DNA from: Amycolatopsis kentuckyensis | GTDB lineage: Bacteria; Actinomycetota; Actinomycetes; Mycobacteriales; Pseudonocardiaceae | Length of the DNA: 55,222 nt | Reading direction: 5' to 3' | Assembly: GCF_002155975.1 (NCBI RefSeq) | Contig: NZ_MUMI01000001.1 | Coordinates: 1-55,222 of the forward strand | In this document: positions 29,263-37,684 of the stretch, one piece after another | Numbering within the stretch: position 1 is the first letter of the stretch | Layout of the letters: every line of letters begins with the position of its first letter | Translations under genes and position numbers: made by a program | The notes under the pieces: generated by a model | What the model saw: only the letters and a program-made list of their open reading frames with translations | Databases searched by the model: none | What the model was told of the DNA's origin: nothing

Positions 29263-32055
29263 AATCCGGTCCAGATCCGGAGCCCCGGCGCGGTCGTTGC
29301 CGATCCGGATCGTATTGGCGCCCGCGGTCAGCGGCACCGGCACCGAAGTGGTGTACGGGGTGTTGTTCCCGGCGCCGCTGACCTTCACCTCCGTCGGCGC
29401 GCCGCCGTTCACCGACACGAAGTACGACCGGTCGCCGTTGACGGTGAAGTCCAGGTACAAGGTGTACTGGCCCGCCGCGGGCACGGTCACGCCCGGGAAC
29501 GTCACCGCCGCGCCCGGCCCGATGTTGCGCACCTTCTGCCCGCCCGAGCACGCCGAGCAGCCGGTGACGCCGGCGTCGCCGATGTCGTTCGCCGAGTCCT
29601 CCGCTTCCCGCATGAACACCCGGTCCGCGGGCCGCGGTTTCACCTGCACCGGCTTGCTGACCGACTTCGCGCGCCCGAGCGTCCGGAAGGTCGCCGTCAC
29701 CGGGATGCTCACGTCCTGGGCCGCCGGGGCGGTCACCGTCCACGAGCCGCTCAGCACCTGGCCGAGCGTCAGCGCGGACGCCGTCGCCGGGTCGCCCGTG
29801 ACCGTCCAGCCCGGCGGGACCACCGGCGCCAGCGACACCTGGTCGATCGGGTCGTCGACGTCCAGCCGCAGCGACGCGGTGATCCGGATCGCCTGCTGGC
29901 CGGGCGAAACCCATTGAACGCCGGCGGGTTGCACGGTCAACGTCGTCTTCGGCGTGTACGACTCGGGTGGCATCGGCGCCACCGCGATCCGGTCGAGGTC
30001 CGCCGTCCCGGAGACCTTGATCGTGTTGGCGCCGGCGTTCAGCGGCACCGGGATCGCCGCCGGTGCGGTGACCGAGATCGGCGCCGCGCCGTTGACGCGC
30101 ACCGAAAGCGTGCCCGGCCCGGTGGTGTCCAGCTGCAGCCGGGACGGGCCCGTGGCCTGGACGTTCCGGAAGACGACGGCGCCGCGGTCGAGGCCGGTCA
30201 CCGCGTTCGTGCCCGAGCACGCCTCGCACCACACCGGCGTCGCCTTGCCCTCGAAGCCGTTGCGCCACGACTCCGCTTCCAGGGGCACCTCGCCGCGCGG
30301 GTCGGGGTAGCCGTAGGCGACGTCGATCTCGTCGAGGGCGAGCTGCCGGTAGAACGGCTTGGCCTGCGGCCCGGACCACGTGTTCAGCACCTCGAGCTTC
30401 AGGTACCGCGCGTGCACCTCGCCGACGTCGATGAACTGGACACCGCGGTTGCTGGGCAGGGCGCCGGTGCGCACCGTGCGCCAGGTCGTCCCGTCGTCAC
30501 TGGCGTGGACGCGGTAGTCCTTGATCCGCGCGGAATCCTCGGCGCGGCCGAAGGATTCGCGGGCGTACGTCGGCGACGACTCGCGCTCGTGCACCGCGAG
30601 GTAGGCCGTCAACCGCTTCCGGCCCAGGTCCAGCGTCACGGACACGGGGAGCTGACCGCCCGCGTCCCAGTAGTTCAGGTAGCTGCCGTCGACGAGGTTC
30701 GCCGCCGATGCCGCGTTCGAAGACGCGGTCGCCTTGATCGTGGACTTGTCGTAGAAGTACTGCTGTCCGGCAGTGTCCACTTCGAACACGGTGTCGTAGG
30801 CGTCCCAGTTCTGGATGTCCAGGATGGACAGGTAGCCACCGGACTGGGCGAACCGCAGCGGCTTCCCGGTGCGCAGGTCGGACACGCCGGTGACGCGGTA
30901 GCCGTTGTCCCGCAAGCGGACCAGGTCGGTCGACGGTCGCGTGACGACGTGCACGTACTGCGTCCGCGCCCCGGGCTTGACGGTGATCACGCCGTGCGCG
31001 CCGTCGTTCCAGAAGCCGGGCTGCATCCCGCCGTACATGTACCCGCCGCCCTCGGTGCCTTCGAGCGACTCGCGGATCGGCTGCGTCCAGGACGCCATGA
31101 AGTTGTTGAACGCCTCCTGCTGCGGCGGGAACTTGCCGTTCAGCATGGCGGTTTCGGCCATCAGCGACTTGATCGACGAGCCCGCGTTCGTGATGTAGCG
31201 GCCGGTGGAGAGCCGGAAGTCGACGGCCTGGTCGCCGCCGCTGTACCACCAGTCGCCGTTGGTCGGCAGCTTGTAGTCGGCCTCGGTGAGGCGCGGCATC
31301 GGCGTGTAGACCGCCTGTGGGTAGTCGTAGGACGGCGTCATGCCGGTCTTCTGCTCGTTGCTGACCGTGTCCATGATCGGCGTGTCTTCGTTGTTGTTGC
31401 TCAGCAGCCAGGAGGGGCGCTTCTCGCGGATGTGCTCGTAGAGCCCGTGCTGCTCCCAGTACTCGTTGTCGTTGTCGATCCAGAACCCGGCGAGGTTGTC
31501 GTACCGGTCCATGACCTCGTCGAACAGGTCGTAGGAGAACTCGCCGAAGCCGGGGCGGGTCGTCAGGTCGACCGGGTGGCCCTTGTACGCCGAGTAGGCG
31601 GCCGAGTCGAGGGACTCGTGCCCGGTTTCGTTGTGCCACTGGGGATCGTCGGTCATGTAGAGCATGACGCGGACACCCTTGGCCTGGCCCGCGGCGATGA
31701 GCTCGCCGAGGAAGTCGCGCTGCGTCGAGCAGCTGCCGGGGACCTTCGACGGCCACGGCCGCGCGTACCCCAGCCGGCTGTGGAAGGTGGTGAGGACGAC
31801 GTAGGACGCGCCCAGCTTCGTGGCCTCGTCGATCCAGTAGCCCGGCGTCCAGCCACCACCGGTGACGTCGCGTTCCCAGGCGGCGCAGTCGGTGTGCCGC
31901 GGCGCGGTGAACATGCCCCAGTGCAGGAACAGCCCGGCGGTCGAGGCCCGCAGCCAGTCCTGACGCGGGTGGTGGAGTTCGGCGTTCGCGGGACTGACCA
32001 GGCTCGCCACCAGCGCGACGGCGGCGGCGAGGCAGGCAAGCAGTCGGATTCTCAA
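29251..32055 (-). CDS. Secreted GH29-like alpha-L-fucosidase with carbohydrate-binding modules
   Basis: 934 residues from TTG 32055, for which GGAGG lies five bases upstream; no ATG/GTG precedes the leader. Signal peptide MRIRLLACLAAAVALVASLVSPANA. The catalytic part (about 27-400) shows GH29 features: GLFLHWGMFTAP, YVVLTTFHSRLGY, GVRVMLYMTDD, and LAGFWIDNDNEYW as the candidate nucleophile region. A F5/8-type (CBM32) domain follows (about 440-590: ATASSNAASAANLVDGSYLNYWDAGG...VTLDLGRKRL). Next come two CBM35-like modules with the repeated pattern EAE(S/D)...NAGANTIKVSG...DLDRI, with a Ig-like linker domain between them. Likely removes fucose or related sugars from external glycans. Monocistronic. 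Confidence 0.85.
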   Translation of the reverse strand: MRIRLLACLAAAVALVASLVSPANAELHHPRQDWLRASTAGLFLHWGMFTAPRHTDCAAWERDVTGGGWTPGYWIDEATKLGASYVVLTTFHSRLGYARPWPSKVPGSCSTQRDFLGELIAAGQAKGVRVMLYMTDDPQWHNETGHESLDSAAYSAYKGHPVDLTTRPGFGEFSYDLFDEVMDRYDNLAGFWIDNDNEYWEQHGLYEHIREKRPSWLLSNNNEDTPIMDTVSNEQKTGMTPSYDYPQAVYTPMPRLTEADYKLPTNGDWWYSGGDQAVDFRLSTGRYITNAGSSIKSLMAETAMLNGKFPPQQEAFNNFMASWTQPIRESLEGTEGGGYMYGGMQPGFWNDGAHGVITVKPGARTQYVHVVTRPSTDLVRLRDNGYRVTGVSDLRTGKPLRFAQSGGYLSILDIQNWDAYDTVFEVDTAGQQYFYDKSTIKATASSNAASAANLVDGSYLNYWDAGGQLPVSVTLDLGRKRLTAYLAVHERESSPTYARESFGRAEDSARIKDYRVHASDDGTTWRTVRTGALPSNRGVQFIDVGEVHARYLKLEVLNTWSGPQAKPFYRQLALDEIDVAYGYPDPRGEVPLEAESWRNGFEGKATPVWCEACSGTNAVTGLDRGAVVFRNVQATGPSRLQLDTTGPGTLSVRVNGAAPISVTAPAAIPVPLNAGANTIKVSGTADLDRIAVAPMPPESYTPKTTLTVQPAGVQWVSPGQQAIRITASLRLDVDDPIDQVSLAPVVPPGWTVTGDPATASALTLGQVLSGSWTVTAPAAQDVSIPVTATFRTLGRAKSVSKPVQVKPRPADRVFMREAEDSANDIGDAGVTGCSACSGGQKVRNIGPGAAVTFPGVTVPAAGQYTLYLDFTVNGDRSYFVSVNGGAPTEVKVSGAGNNTPYTTSVPVPLTAGANTIRIGNDRAGAPDLDRISLG

Positions 32056-32082
32056 AGGACCTCCTCGTCCGGAGAGATCCGA

Positions 32083-32111
32083 TGATTAGTTCCTCATATA
32101 TCGTACGTCAA
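32083..32111 (-). promoter_or_regulatory. Promoter of the GH29-like gene
   Basis: On the minus strand TTGACG (32111-32106) and TAATCA (32088-32083) are 17 bp apart. An AT-rich spacer containing ATATAT is notable in this GC-rich genome. About 28 bases lie between the -10 and the TTG start, leaving room for the GGAGG. Confidence 0.6.
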
Positions 32112-32206
32112 GGGAAGATGCCGCTCATCGGTACACAGTCGTCTGATCTGTCGTGGAGGGCGGTCGCGGAGCCCGGCAGCACGCCGATGGTGCCGGGCTC
32201 TCCGCA

Positions 32207-32998
32207 TCACGCCGTCGTGGCGATCCCGCCGTCGACGGGGACGACGGTGCCCGTCAGGTAAGCGCCCGCCCGGCTGGCGAGGAACACGGCGACACCCGCC
32301 ATGTCGTCGTCGCGGCCGATGCGGCGCAGGGGAGCCGCCGCCGCGATCGCCTCGCCCAGCTCGTCGAGGGTGGCCGCCATCATCGCCGAGGGGAACGGTC
32401 CCGGCGCCACCGCGTTCACCGCGATGTGCTGCGGGCCCAGTTCCTTGGCGAGCACCCGGGTGAGCTGGTGCAGCGCGGCCTTGCTGCTGGAGTACGAGTA
32501 GTTGGGCCGCTGGGGGATGTGGATGGCGGCGATGCTGCCGATGTTGATGATCCGCGCGGGATCGTCGGCGGTCCCGGCGGCGCGAAGGGCCGGCAGCAGC
32601 GCCTGAACCAGCCAAAACGGCGACTTCAGGTTGAGGTCGATGACCGTGTCCCAGGCCGCGTCCGGGAACGTCGCCAACGGCTCGTCCCACATCGCGCCGG
32701 CGTTGTTGACGAGGATGTCGAGACCCCCGCCGTCGGCCGTGACGAGGTGAGCGAGGCGCTCGCACTCTTCGTGCCGGGACAGGTCGGCGGGGATCGCCCG
32801 GACGTCGCCGTATGCGGACAGCTGTTCCTGCGCCCGGGCGCAGGCTTCCGCGTTGCGTGAGCTGATGACCAGGCGGGCGCCCGCCTGGAGGAGCCCGCGC
32901 GCGATCATCATCCCGATGCCCCTGGTGCCACCGGTGACGAGGCCGCGCTTGCCACTCAGGTCGAAAAGCTCTGTGTGCGTCGCCAATGGGTTGCTCAC
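32207..32998 (-). CDS. SDR-family NAD(P)-dependent oxidoreductase
   Basis: 263 residues from GTG 32998. Classical short-chain dehydrogenase: TGGTRGIG cofactor motif (about 22-29), NNAG (about 100), catalytic Ser in IINIGSIAA and the YSYSSSKAAL tyrosine/lysine pair (about 168-177), and the C-terminal PVDGG. An Arg after the first beta strand (SSRN) suggests NADP(H). Its start overlaps the stop of the decarboxylase-like gene (GTGA), so they are co-translated. The pair sits opposite an ECF41 sigma factor, and decarboxylase/oxidoreductase genes are the recognised partners of this sigma group. The physiological substrate is unknown. Confidence 0.92.
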   Translation of the reverse strand: MSNPLATHTELFDLSGKRGLVTGGTRGIGMMIARGLLQAGARLVISSRNAEACARAQEQLSAYGDVRAIPADLSRHEECERLAHLVTADGGGLDILVNNAGAMWDEPLATFPDAAWDTVIDLNLKSPFWLVQALLPALRAAGTADDPARIINIGSIAAIHIPQRPNYSYSSSKAALHQLTRVLAKELGPQHIAVNAVAPGPFPSAMMAATLDELGEAIAAAAPLRRIGRDDDMAGVAVFLASRAGAYLTGTVVPVDGGIATTA

Positions 32999-33387
32999 GC
33001 GGTCACCGGCAGCAATCCGCGCTCGCCGAACACCTTCTTGGCGGTGAAGGTCGCGTTCAGCGCCTTCGGGAATCCACAGTAGACAGCGGAGTGCAGGAGC
33101 GCCTCGACGATCTCCGCCGGCGTGAGGCCGACGTTGAGCGACGCGTTGACGTGGACTTCCAGCTGCGGCTCGCAGCCGCCGAGGGCGGTGAGCATGCCGA
33201 GGGTGACCAGCTGCCGGTCGCGCGGCGCCAGCCCCGGCCGCGAGTAGATCTCCCCGAACCCCCAGGAGACGACGGCCTCGCCCAGCGCGGGGGCGACGTC
33301 GGCGAGCGCGTCGATCACCCGCTGCCCACTCTCGCCGTCGATCTCGGTCAGGGTCTTCAAGCCACGCTCGAAGCGCTCGTCGGTCAT
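32995..33387 (-). CDS. Carboxymuconolactone decarboxylase family protein
   Basis: 130 residues, typical length. The motif H-x3-Y-x-G-x-P (LLHSAVYCGFPKALNA, about residues 97-112) is the 4-carboxymuconolactone decarboxylase/AhpD-like active-site region, in the decarboxylase form without the CxxC redox pair. SRPGLAPRDRQLVTLGML is the other family block. The first gene of a two-gene operon with the SDR, overlapping it by four bases. Divergent from an ECF41 sigma gene, and preceded by a promoter with a 19-bp spacer and central palindrome typical of MerR-type control. Confidence 0.93.
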   Translation of the reverse strand: MTDERFERGLKTLTEIDGESGQRVIDALADVAPALGEAVVSWGFGEIYSRPGLAPRDRQLVTLGMLTALGGCEPQLEVHVNASLNVGLTPAEIVEALLHSAVYCGFPKALNATFTAKKVFGERGLLPVTA

Positions 33388-33424
33388 GTCGGGTTCCTTT
33401 TCCCTGGCGATCTTGTCCCGGACG

Positions 33425-33455
33425 ACGCTAGGTGCTGGAGCGCGCTCCAGGTCAA
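33425..33455 (-). promoter_or_regulatory. MerR-type promoter of the decarboxylase-SDR operon
   Basis: On the minus strand TTGACC (33455-33450) and TAGCGT (33430-33425) are separated by 19 bp. The perfect 16-bp palindrome CTGGAGCGCGCTCCAG (33435-33450) fills the spacer. An over-long spacer with a central dyad is the hallmark of promoters activated by MerR-family proteins. No MerR gene adjoins, so the activator would be encoded elsewhere. Confidence 0.65.
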
Positions 33456-33466
33456 ACGTGCCGTCC

Positions 33467-33493
33467 TGTCACAAATCCGCGGCCGCGTTCGTC
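33467..33493 (+). promoter_or_regulatory. ECF41-type promoter in front of the sigma gene
   Basis: TGTCACA (33467-33473), 16 bp, then CGTC (33490-33493), matching the ECF41 promoter motif as I remember it (TGTCACA ... CGTC). It faces the sigma gene that starts at 33528, which implies autoregulation. Confidence 0.7.
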
Positions 33494-33527
33494 AAGGTGG
33501 TGATCGCACCCGCGAAAGGACGAACCC

Positions 33528-34409
33528 GTGAACGAGGACCTCCTGGCCCGCAGCTTCGAAGGCCACCGCGACCACCTCCGGTCCGTCGCCTACCGGATGC
33601 TGGGTTCGCTGACCGAGGCCGAGGACGCCGTCCAGGAAACGTGGCTGAAGCTGAGCCGCAGCGACGCGGCCGCCGTCGAGAACCTCGCCGGGTGGCTCAC
33701 CACCGTCGTCGGGCGGGTCTGCCTCGACATGCTGCGCTCGCGGAAGGCCCGGCGCGAGGAGCCGTGGGACACCCTGGTGCCCGATCCGATCGTCAGCCGG
33801 GAGGACGACGGTCCCGAACACGAGGCGCTGCTGGCCGACTCGGTCGGCCTCGCGCTGCTGGTCGTGCTCGACACGCTCACCCCGGCCGAGCGGCTCGCCT
33901 TCGTGCTGCGGGACATGTTCGCGATGCCGTTCGAGGAGATCGCCCCGGTCGTCGGCCGGTCCGAGGCGGCGACCCGGCAGCTCGCGAGCCGGGCCCGGCG
34001 GCGGGTTCAGGGTGCCCCGGTCGCGCCGGACCCGGACCTCGCCCGCCAGCGCGAAGTCGTCGACGCCTTCCTGGCGGCCGCCCGCGGCGGGGACTTCGAC
34101 GCGCTGGTCTCGGTCCTCGACTCCGACGTCGTGCTGCGGGCCGACCACGGCGCGGGCCGGGGCGGCTCGACCGAGGTCCGCGGCGCGGCGGCGGTCGCCA
34201 ACCAGGCGCTGACGTTCTCCCGCCTCAACGCCGGTGGCGGCGTCGTGCACCGCGCGCTGGTCAACGGCGCGGCGGGCGTCGTCGCGACGCGCGACGGGCG
34301 GCCGTCCTCGGTGCTGGGCTTCACGGTCGCGGGTGGCCGGATCGTCGAGATCGACATCCTCGCCGACCCGGACCGCCTCAGCCGGCTGGACCTGGCCGTA
34401 CTGGACTGA
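33528..34409 (+). CDS. ECF41-group RNA polymerase sigma factor (SigJ-like) with SnoaL-like C-terminal domain
   Basis: 293 residues. Sigma region 2 (FEGHRDHLRSVAYRMLGSLTEAEDAVQETWLKL, about 9-41) and region 4 (LTPAERLAFVLRDMFAMPFEEIAPVVGRSEAATRQLASRARRRV, about 117-160) are followed by about 130 residues of NTF2/SnoaL fold (VVDAFLAAARGGDFDALVSVLDSDVVLRAD...). In ECF41 proteins this fused domain replaces an anti-sigma factor and modulates activity. The group typically controls a decarboxylase, oxidoreductase or epimerase gene beside it; here the CMD-SDR pair is divergent, and its own promoter fits the ECF41 motif. Its 3' end overlaps the convergent RHS gene by 32 bases. Confidence 0.92.
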   Translation: MNEDLLARSFEGHRDHLRSVAYRMLGSLTEAEDAVQETWLKLSRSDAAAVENLAGWLTTVVGRVCLDMLRSRKARREEPWDTLVPDPIVSREDDGPEHEALLADSVGLALLVVLDTLTPAERLAFVLRDMFAMPFEEIAPVVGRSEAATRQLASRARRRVQGAPVAPDPDLARQREVVDAFLAAARGGDFDALVSVLDSDVVLRADHGAGRGGSTEVRGAAAVANQALTFSRLNAGGGVVHRALVNGAAGVVATRDGRPSSVLGFTVAGGRIVEIDILADPDRLSRLDLAVLD

Positions 34410-37400
34410 GCACGCTGACGTCGTCGACGATGGCGCCGGTTTCGTCCGTCACCAGGACGATTTCGCCGGCGTCGTCGAAGTGCAGGTAGCGGGTGCGGCC
34501 GTCCGCGTACCGCCGCACCGCGTCCGCCACCACGACCACCAGCTCGCCGTCTTCGAGGGCGTAGTGGTCGTCCGGGGACAGGATTTCGTGGATCCGCGAA
34601 CCGTGGGTGATCAGGGTGCGGACGCGGCGGCCGGTGTGGTCGTAGCTGTACAGCGCGTTGACACCGTCGTCGCCGTGCACCCCGCGCAGCCGGCCGAACG
34701 CGTCCCGGATTTCGCTGCCGGACAGCGTCGCCGATGCCGGGCCGGGCTCGATGTCGCGCACCAGCCCACCCGGGCCGGTGACCACGTGCCGTCCGTCGGC
34801 CCAGTGCTCGCTGACGCCGTTCGCGTAGTGCACCGCGGTGCGGCGGCCGCCCAGGTCGTGGTCGACGGCGTCGACGAAGCCCGGCACGCTCACCAGCCGC
34901 CCGACCTCGTCGTACTGGTGCTGCACGGTCAGCCGCCCGTCGCCGGCGTCGGGGTAGGCCACCTCCGACACCCGCCCGTCGGCCCGGCGGGTCAAGTCGA
35001 GCCGGTACTCGACGGCCACGTGCGCCGGGCGCCAGCGCTTCTCGGCCGGCCGGCCGAGCGCGTCGTAGCCGAACTGGGTCACCCCGCATTCGTCGGTGAC
35101 GCGCACCAGCCGCCCGCAGCTGTGCGGTCCCGCGCCCAGCGGCACCGCGAGTCCGCCGTCGTGGTGGGTGAACGTGGTGACCGGCGTGCCGCGCGGGTCG
35201 TCGACCAGCACCGCGACCACCCGGCCGGCCGCGTCCCGGACCCGGAACACCGTGTGCCCGCCCGCGGTCCGCGACTCGACCACGTTCCCGGCCGCGTCCC
35301 GGACGTGCACGACGCCGTCCGCGCCGCGCAGCTCCCGCCCGAGCAGATCGGGCACGCCGCGTTCGGGGTGCTGGTCTTCGCGGAGCGGAAGCGGGCGGCC
35401 GAGTGCGTCGTACCGGAATTCCTCCGGAGCGGGCAACGGGTCGCCGTCCCGGAACACCCGGCTCGTCCGGCAGACCAGGCCGCGCGCGCAGTACTCGTGG
35501 TGCTCGTCGACGACGTCGCCGAGCAGTTCCGCGTGCCGCCGCTGCAGCAGCCGACCGGCGCCGTCGCGCAGCTCCGCGGTCACCAGCACCTCCGCCTCGC
35601 CCGACACCGCCCGCTGCTCGGTGGTGACGCGGGTGCCGTCGTAGCGGTACCGGACGGTCGGCAGGTCCGCCGAGTCGCCCGGCCGCACGACCGTTTCGGG
35701 CCGCCCCAGCGGGTCGTGGGTCAGCGTGGTCACCGCGCCCGCCGGATCGGTCACCTCGCACACCAGCGCCGTGCGGACGTCGTGGCGGGTGACCGTCACG
35801 TTCCCCACCGGGTCCGTGGTCACCTCGGGGAAGCAGCGGTCGGCCGAATACCGGACCTCCCGGGTGTGGCCGAGCGGGTCGGTCGTCGTGGTGCGCAGCC
35901 CGGAAACGGTGTCCAGCCGCCCGTGGAACGTCGTGACCCACCAGCCTTCCTCGCCGGGACGGCGGTGGTAGCCGTGGTGGCGCAGGTCGGGTGGGCGCGA
36001 GCCGTAGACGTCGGCGACGAGCGCGTCGGTGAGCACCAGCTCCTCCCGCGCGGTGAGGAGGCCGTGCGAACCGGCGAAGCCGTCGGGCTCTTCGTCGTAG
36101 CGGAAGATCTTGTCGGACCGCACCTTCCCGGTGCCGTCCACCTCGCGGACCCGCGCCGGGAGCGCGGTGAACCGGTGTTCGGGATCGGTGACGTACTTCG
36201 TCCGGGTCTCGCGCACGACCGGCTCGTGCCCGGGCCGTTCGGTCGTCTCCACCTCCCGGGTCGGGTTCCCGGCCGAGTCGAAGGCCGTCTCCTTGGTGGT
36301 GACCGACACCGGCGTCTCCCGGCGTTCGAACTCCGTCGTCACCGCCCGAGTCCACTGTGGACGCCGGAGGTGCTCGACGCGGCGGTACGGCCGGTCCGCC
36401 GCCGGGGAGCCGTCGAGGCCGTAGGTCTCCTCCTTGTCCAGCAGGCCTTCGCCGCCGAACCAGCGGACGGTCCGCAGGGTGGGCGCGTACTCGTCGCCGA
36501 GGTCGTCCTGGACGACGCGGCCGAAGCCGGGGGCCCGGCTGTCGTGGTACTCGAACTCGGTCACGCCCACGTGGCCGGTGACCGACTCGCGCAGCGAGAC
36601 CCGCCGGACCACCGGCACCGAGGCGACGGTCGCGTACTCGATCGCGGTCCGCAGCCCCAGCCCGTTGTCGATCTCGCACAGCCGTCCGGTGCGGGGCGGG
36701 TCTTCGAAGGAGTGGTACGGCACGGCGTCGAGCACGGACACCCCGCCGCCGGACCGCGCCCGCGCGGTCAGCTGGACCCGCCGCGGTGGCGGGGCCTCCA
36801 AGGACGCGTAGGCCAGCCGCAGGAGCGGAGCGGCGGTTTCGGTGCCGTGCGTGTCGAAGCCGGTGAGCGCCACCGACGTCAGCAGGGACGCGCCGGTGAC
36901 GTCGTCGGCGTCGTAGCCGAGGGTCCACCGCCGCACCAGCGGCCGCGTCGAGGCGGGGACCCGCAGGTCGATCCGCGCACACCGCAGGGCCGTCGTGACG
37001 AGGGTGCCGCCGCGGCCCCGGCGCAGCACGTCCGGCCGCGGTTCGTAGCTGAACTCCACTTCGTACGGGCCGTAGGAGACGCGCGTGAGGTAGGCCTGGC
37101 CGCTGTGGTGCGCCCAGCCGAACGTCGCGGCGGTGCCGAACGCGTCCTCAGTCCGGTCGAGGTACCAGGTGGCGCCGTCGCCCGGGCCGAGGAAGTGCCG
37201 CAGGCCCGATCGGGTGGTGAGCAGGAAGCCGTCGCCGCGGCGGGCGAGCCGGCCCGCCGCACCGGACGGCGCGTGGTCGTCCGCCGGGCCGACGTGCGGC
37301 AGGGGGACGGTGAACCCGCCGCCGAACGGGCCGTTCGCCGCGCCGGTCGTGTACCGCAGGGCGAGCGCGGGCGCGCTGCCGCCGGGACCGGGCGGCAGGT

Positions 37401-37485
37401 CGAGCGGCACCGTGAAGCAGCCGCCGCCGGTCGCCGGTTCCGGTGTGAAGGCGGCTTCGTGCGTGCTCGACCGGAGCACAACCAT
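34378..37485 (-). CDS. SpvB/RHS-repeat protein without a C-terminal toxin domain
   Basis: 1035 residues from ATG 37485, six bases after GGGGAG; ATG 37491 is the alternative. The N-terminal part resembles the SpvB/Tc-toxin B start (GGGCFTVPLDLPPGPGGSAPALALRYTTGAANGPFGGGFTVPLP). RHS/YD repeats follow from about 550 (YDALGRP, DPLGRPETV, YSYDHTGRRV). The chain stops at RYLHFDDAGEIVLVTDETGAIVDDVSVLSP plus six residues. That is where other RHS proteins continue with the core-closing motif and a variable toxin. No signal peptide. So it is either a toxin-less shell component or a truncated polymorphic toxin. Confidence 0.82.
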   Translation of the reverse strand: MVVLRSSTHEAAFTPEPATGGGCFTVPLDLPPGPGGSAPALALRYTTGAANGPFGGGFTVPLPHVGPADDHAPSGAAGRLARRGDGFLLTTRSGLRHFLGPGDGATWYLDRTEDAFGTAATFGWAHHSGQAYLTRVSYGPYEVEFSYEPRPDVLRRGRGGTLVTTALRCARIDLRVPASTRPLVRRWTLGYDADDVTGASLLTSVALTGFDTHGTETAAPLLRLAYASLEAPPPRRVQLTARARSGGGVSVLDAVPYHSFEDPPRTGRLCEIDNGLGLRTAIEYATVASVPVVRRVSLRESVTGHVGVTEFEYHDSRAPGFGRVVQDDLGDEYAPTLRTVRWFGGEGLLDKEETYGLDGSPAADRPYRRVEHLRRPQWTRAVTTEFERRETPVSVTTKETAFDSAGNPTREVETTERPGHEPVVRETRTKYVTDPEHRFTALPARVREVDGTGKVRSDKIFRYDEEPDGFAGSHGLLTAREELVLTDALVADVYGSRPPDLRHHGYHRRPGEEGWWVTTFHGRLDTVSGLRTTTTDPLGHTREVRYSADRCFPEVTTDPVGNVTVTRHDVRTALVCEVTDPAGAVTTLTHDPLGRPETVVRPGDSADLPTVRYRYDGTRVTTEQRAVSGEAEVLVTAELRDGAGRLLQRRHAELLGDVVDEHHEYCARGLVCRTSRVFRDGDPLPAPEEFRYDALGRPLPLREDQHPERGVPDLLGRELRGADGVVHVRDAAGNVVESRTAGGHTVFRVRDAAGRVVAVLVDDPRGTPVTTFTHHDGGLAVPLGAGPHSCGRLVRVTDECGVTQFGYDALGRPAEKRWRPAHVAVEYRLDLTRRADGRVSEVAYPDAGDGRLTVQHQYDEVGRLVSVPGFVDAVDHDLGGRRTAVHYANGVSEHWADGRHVVTGPGGLVRDIEPGPASATLSGSEIRDAFGRLRGVHGDDGVNALYSYDHTGRRVRTLITHGSRIHEILSPDDHYALEDGELVVVVADAVRRYADGRTRYLHFDDAGEIVLVTDETGAIVDDVSVLSPVRPGPAG

Positions 37486-37684
37486 GGTCATCTCCCCGCA
37501 TGGATCCGTGACGTGTGGAGGGCCAAGTGGGTGAGCCGGGGGCGCCAGATACGTCGTCACCCGTTTGCCGTTGCCGTTATGCATTCGTGATGTCGGTGTC
37601 GTATCCCAGTGGCGGCCCACGGGTCTTTCCCGGGTGCCGTTGGTGATCAGTGGCGGGGGCAGAGGCAGCAGGAGGGTGGACCCG

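Noticed and set aside
34378-37485. Full Tc toxin complex
   Set aside because: No TcA or TcC partner genes and no toxin tip are present.
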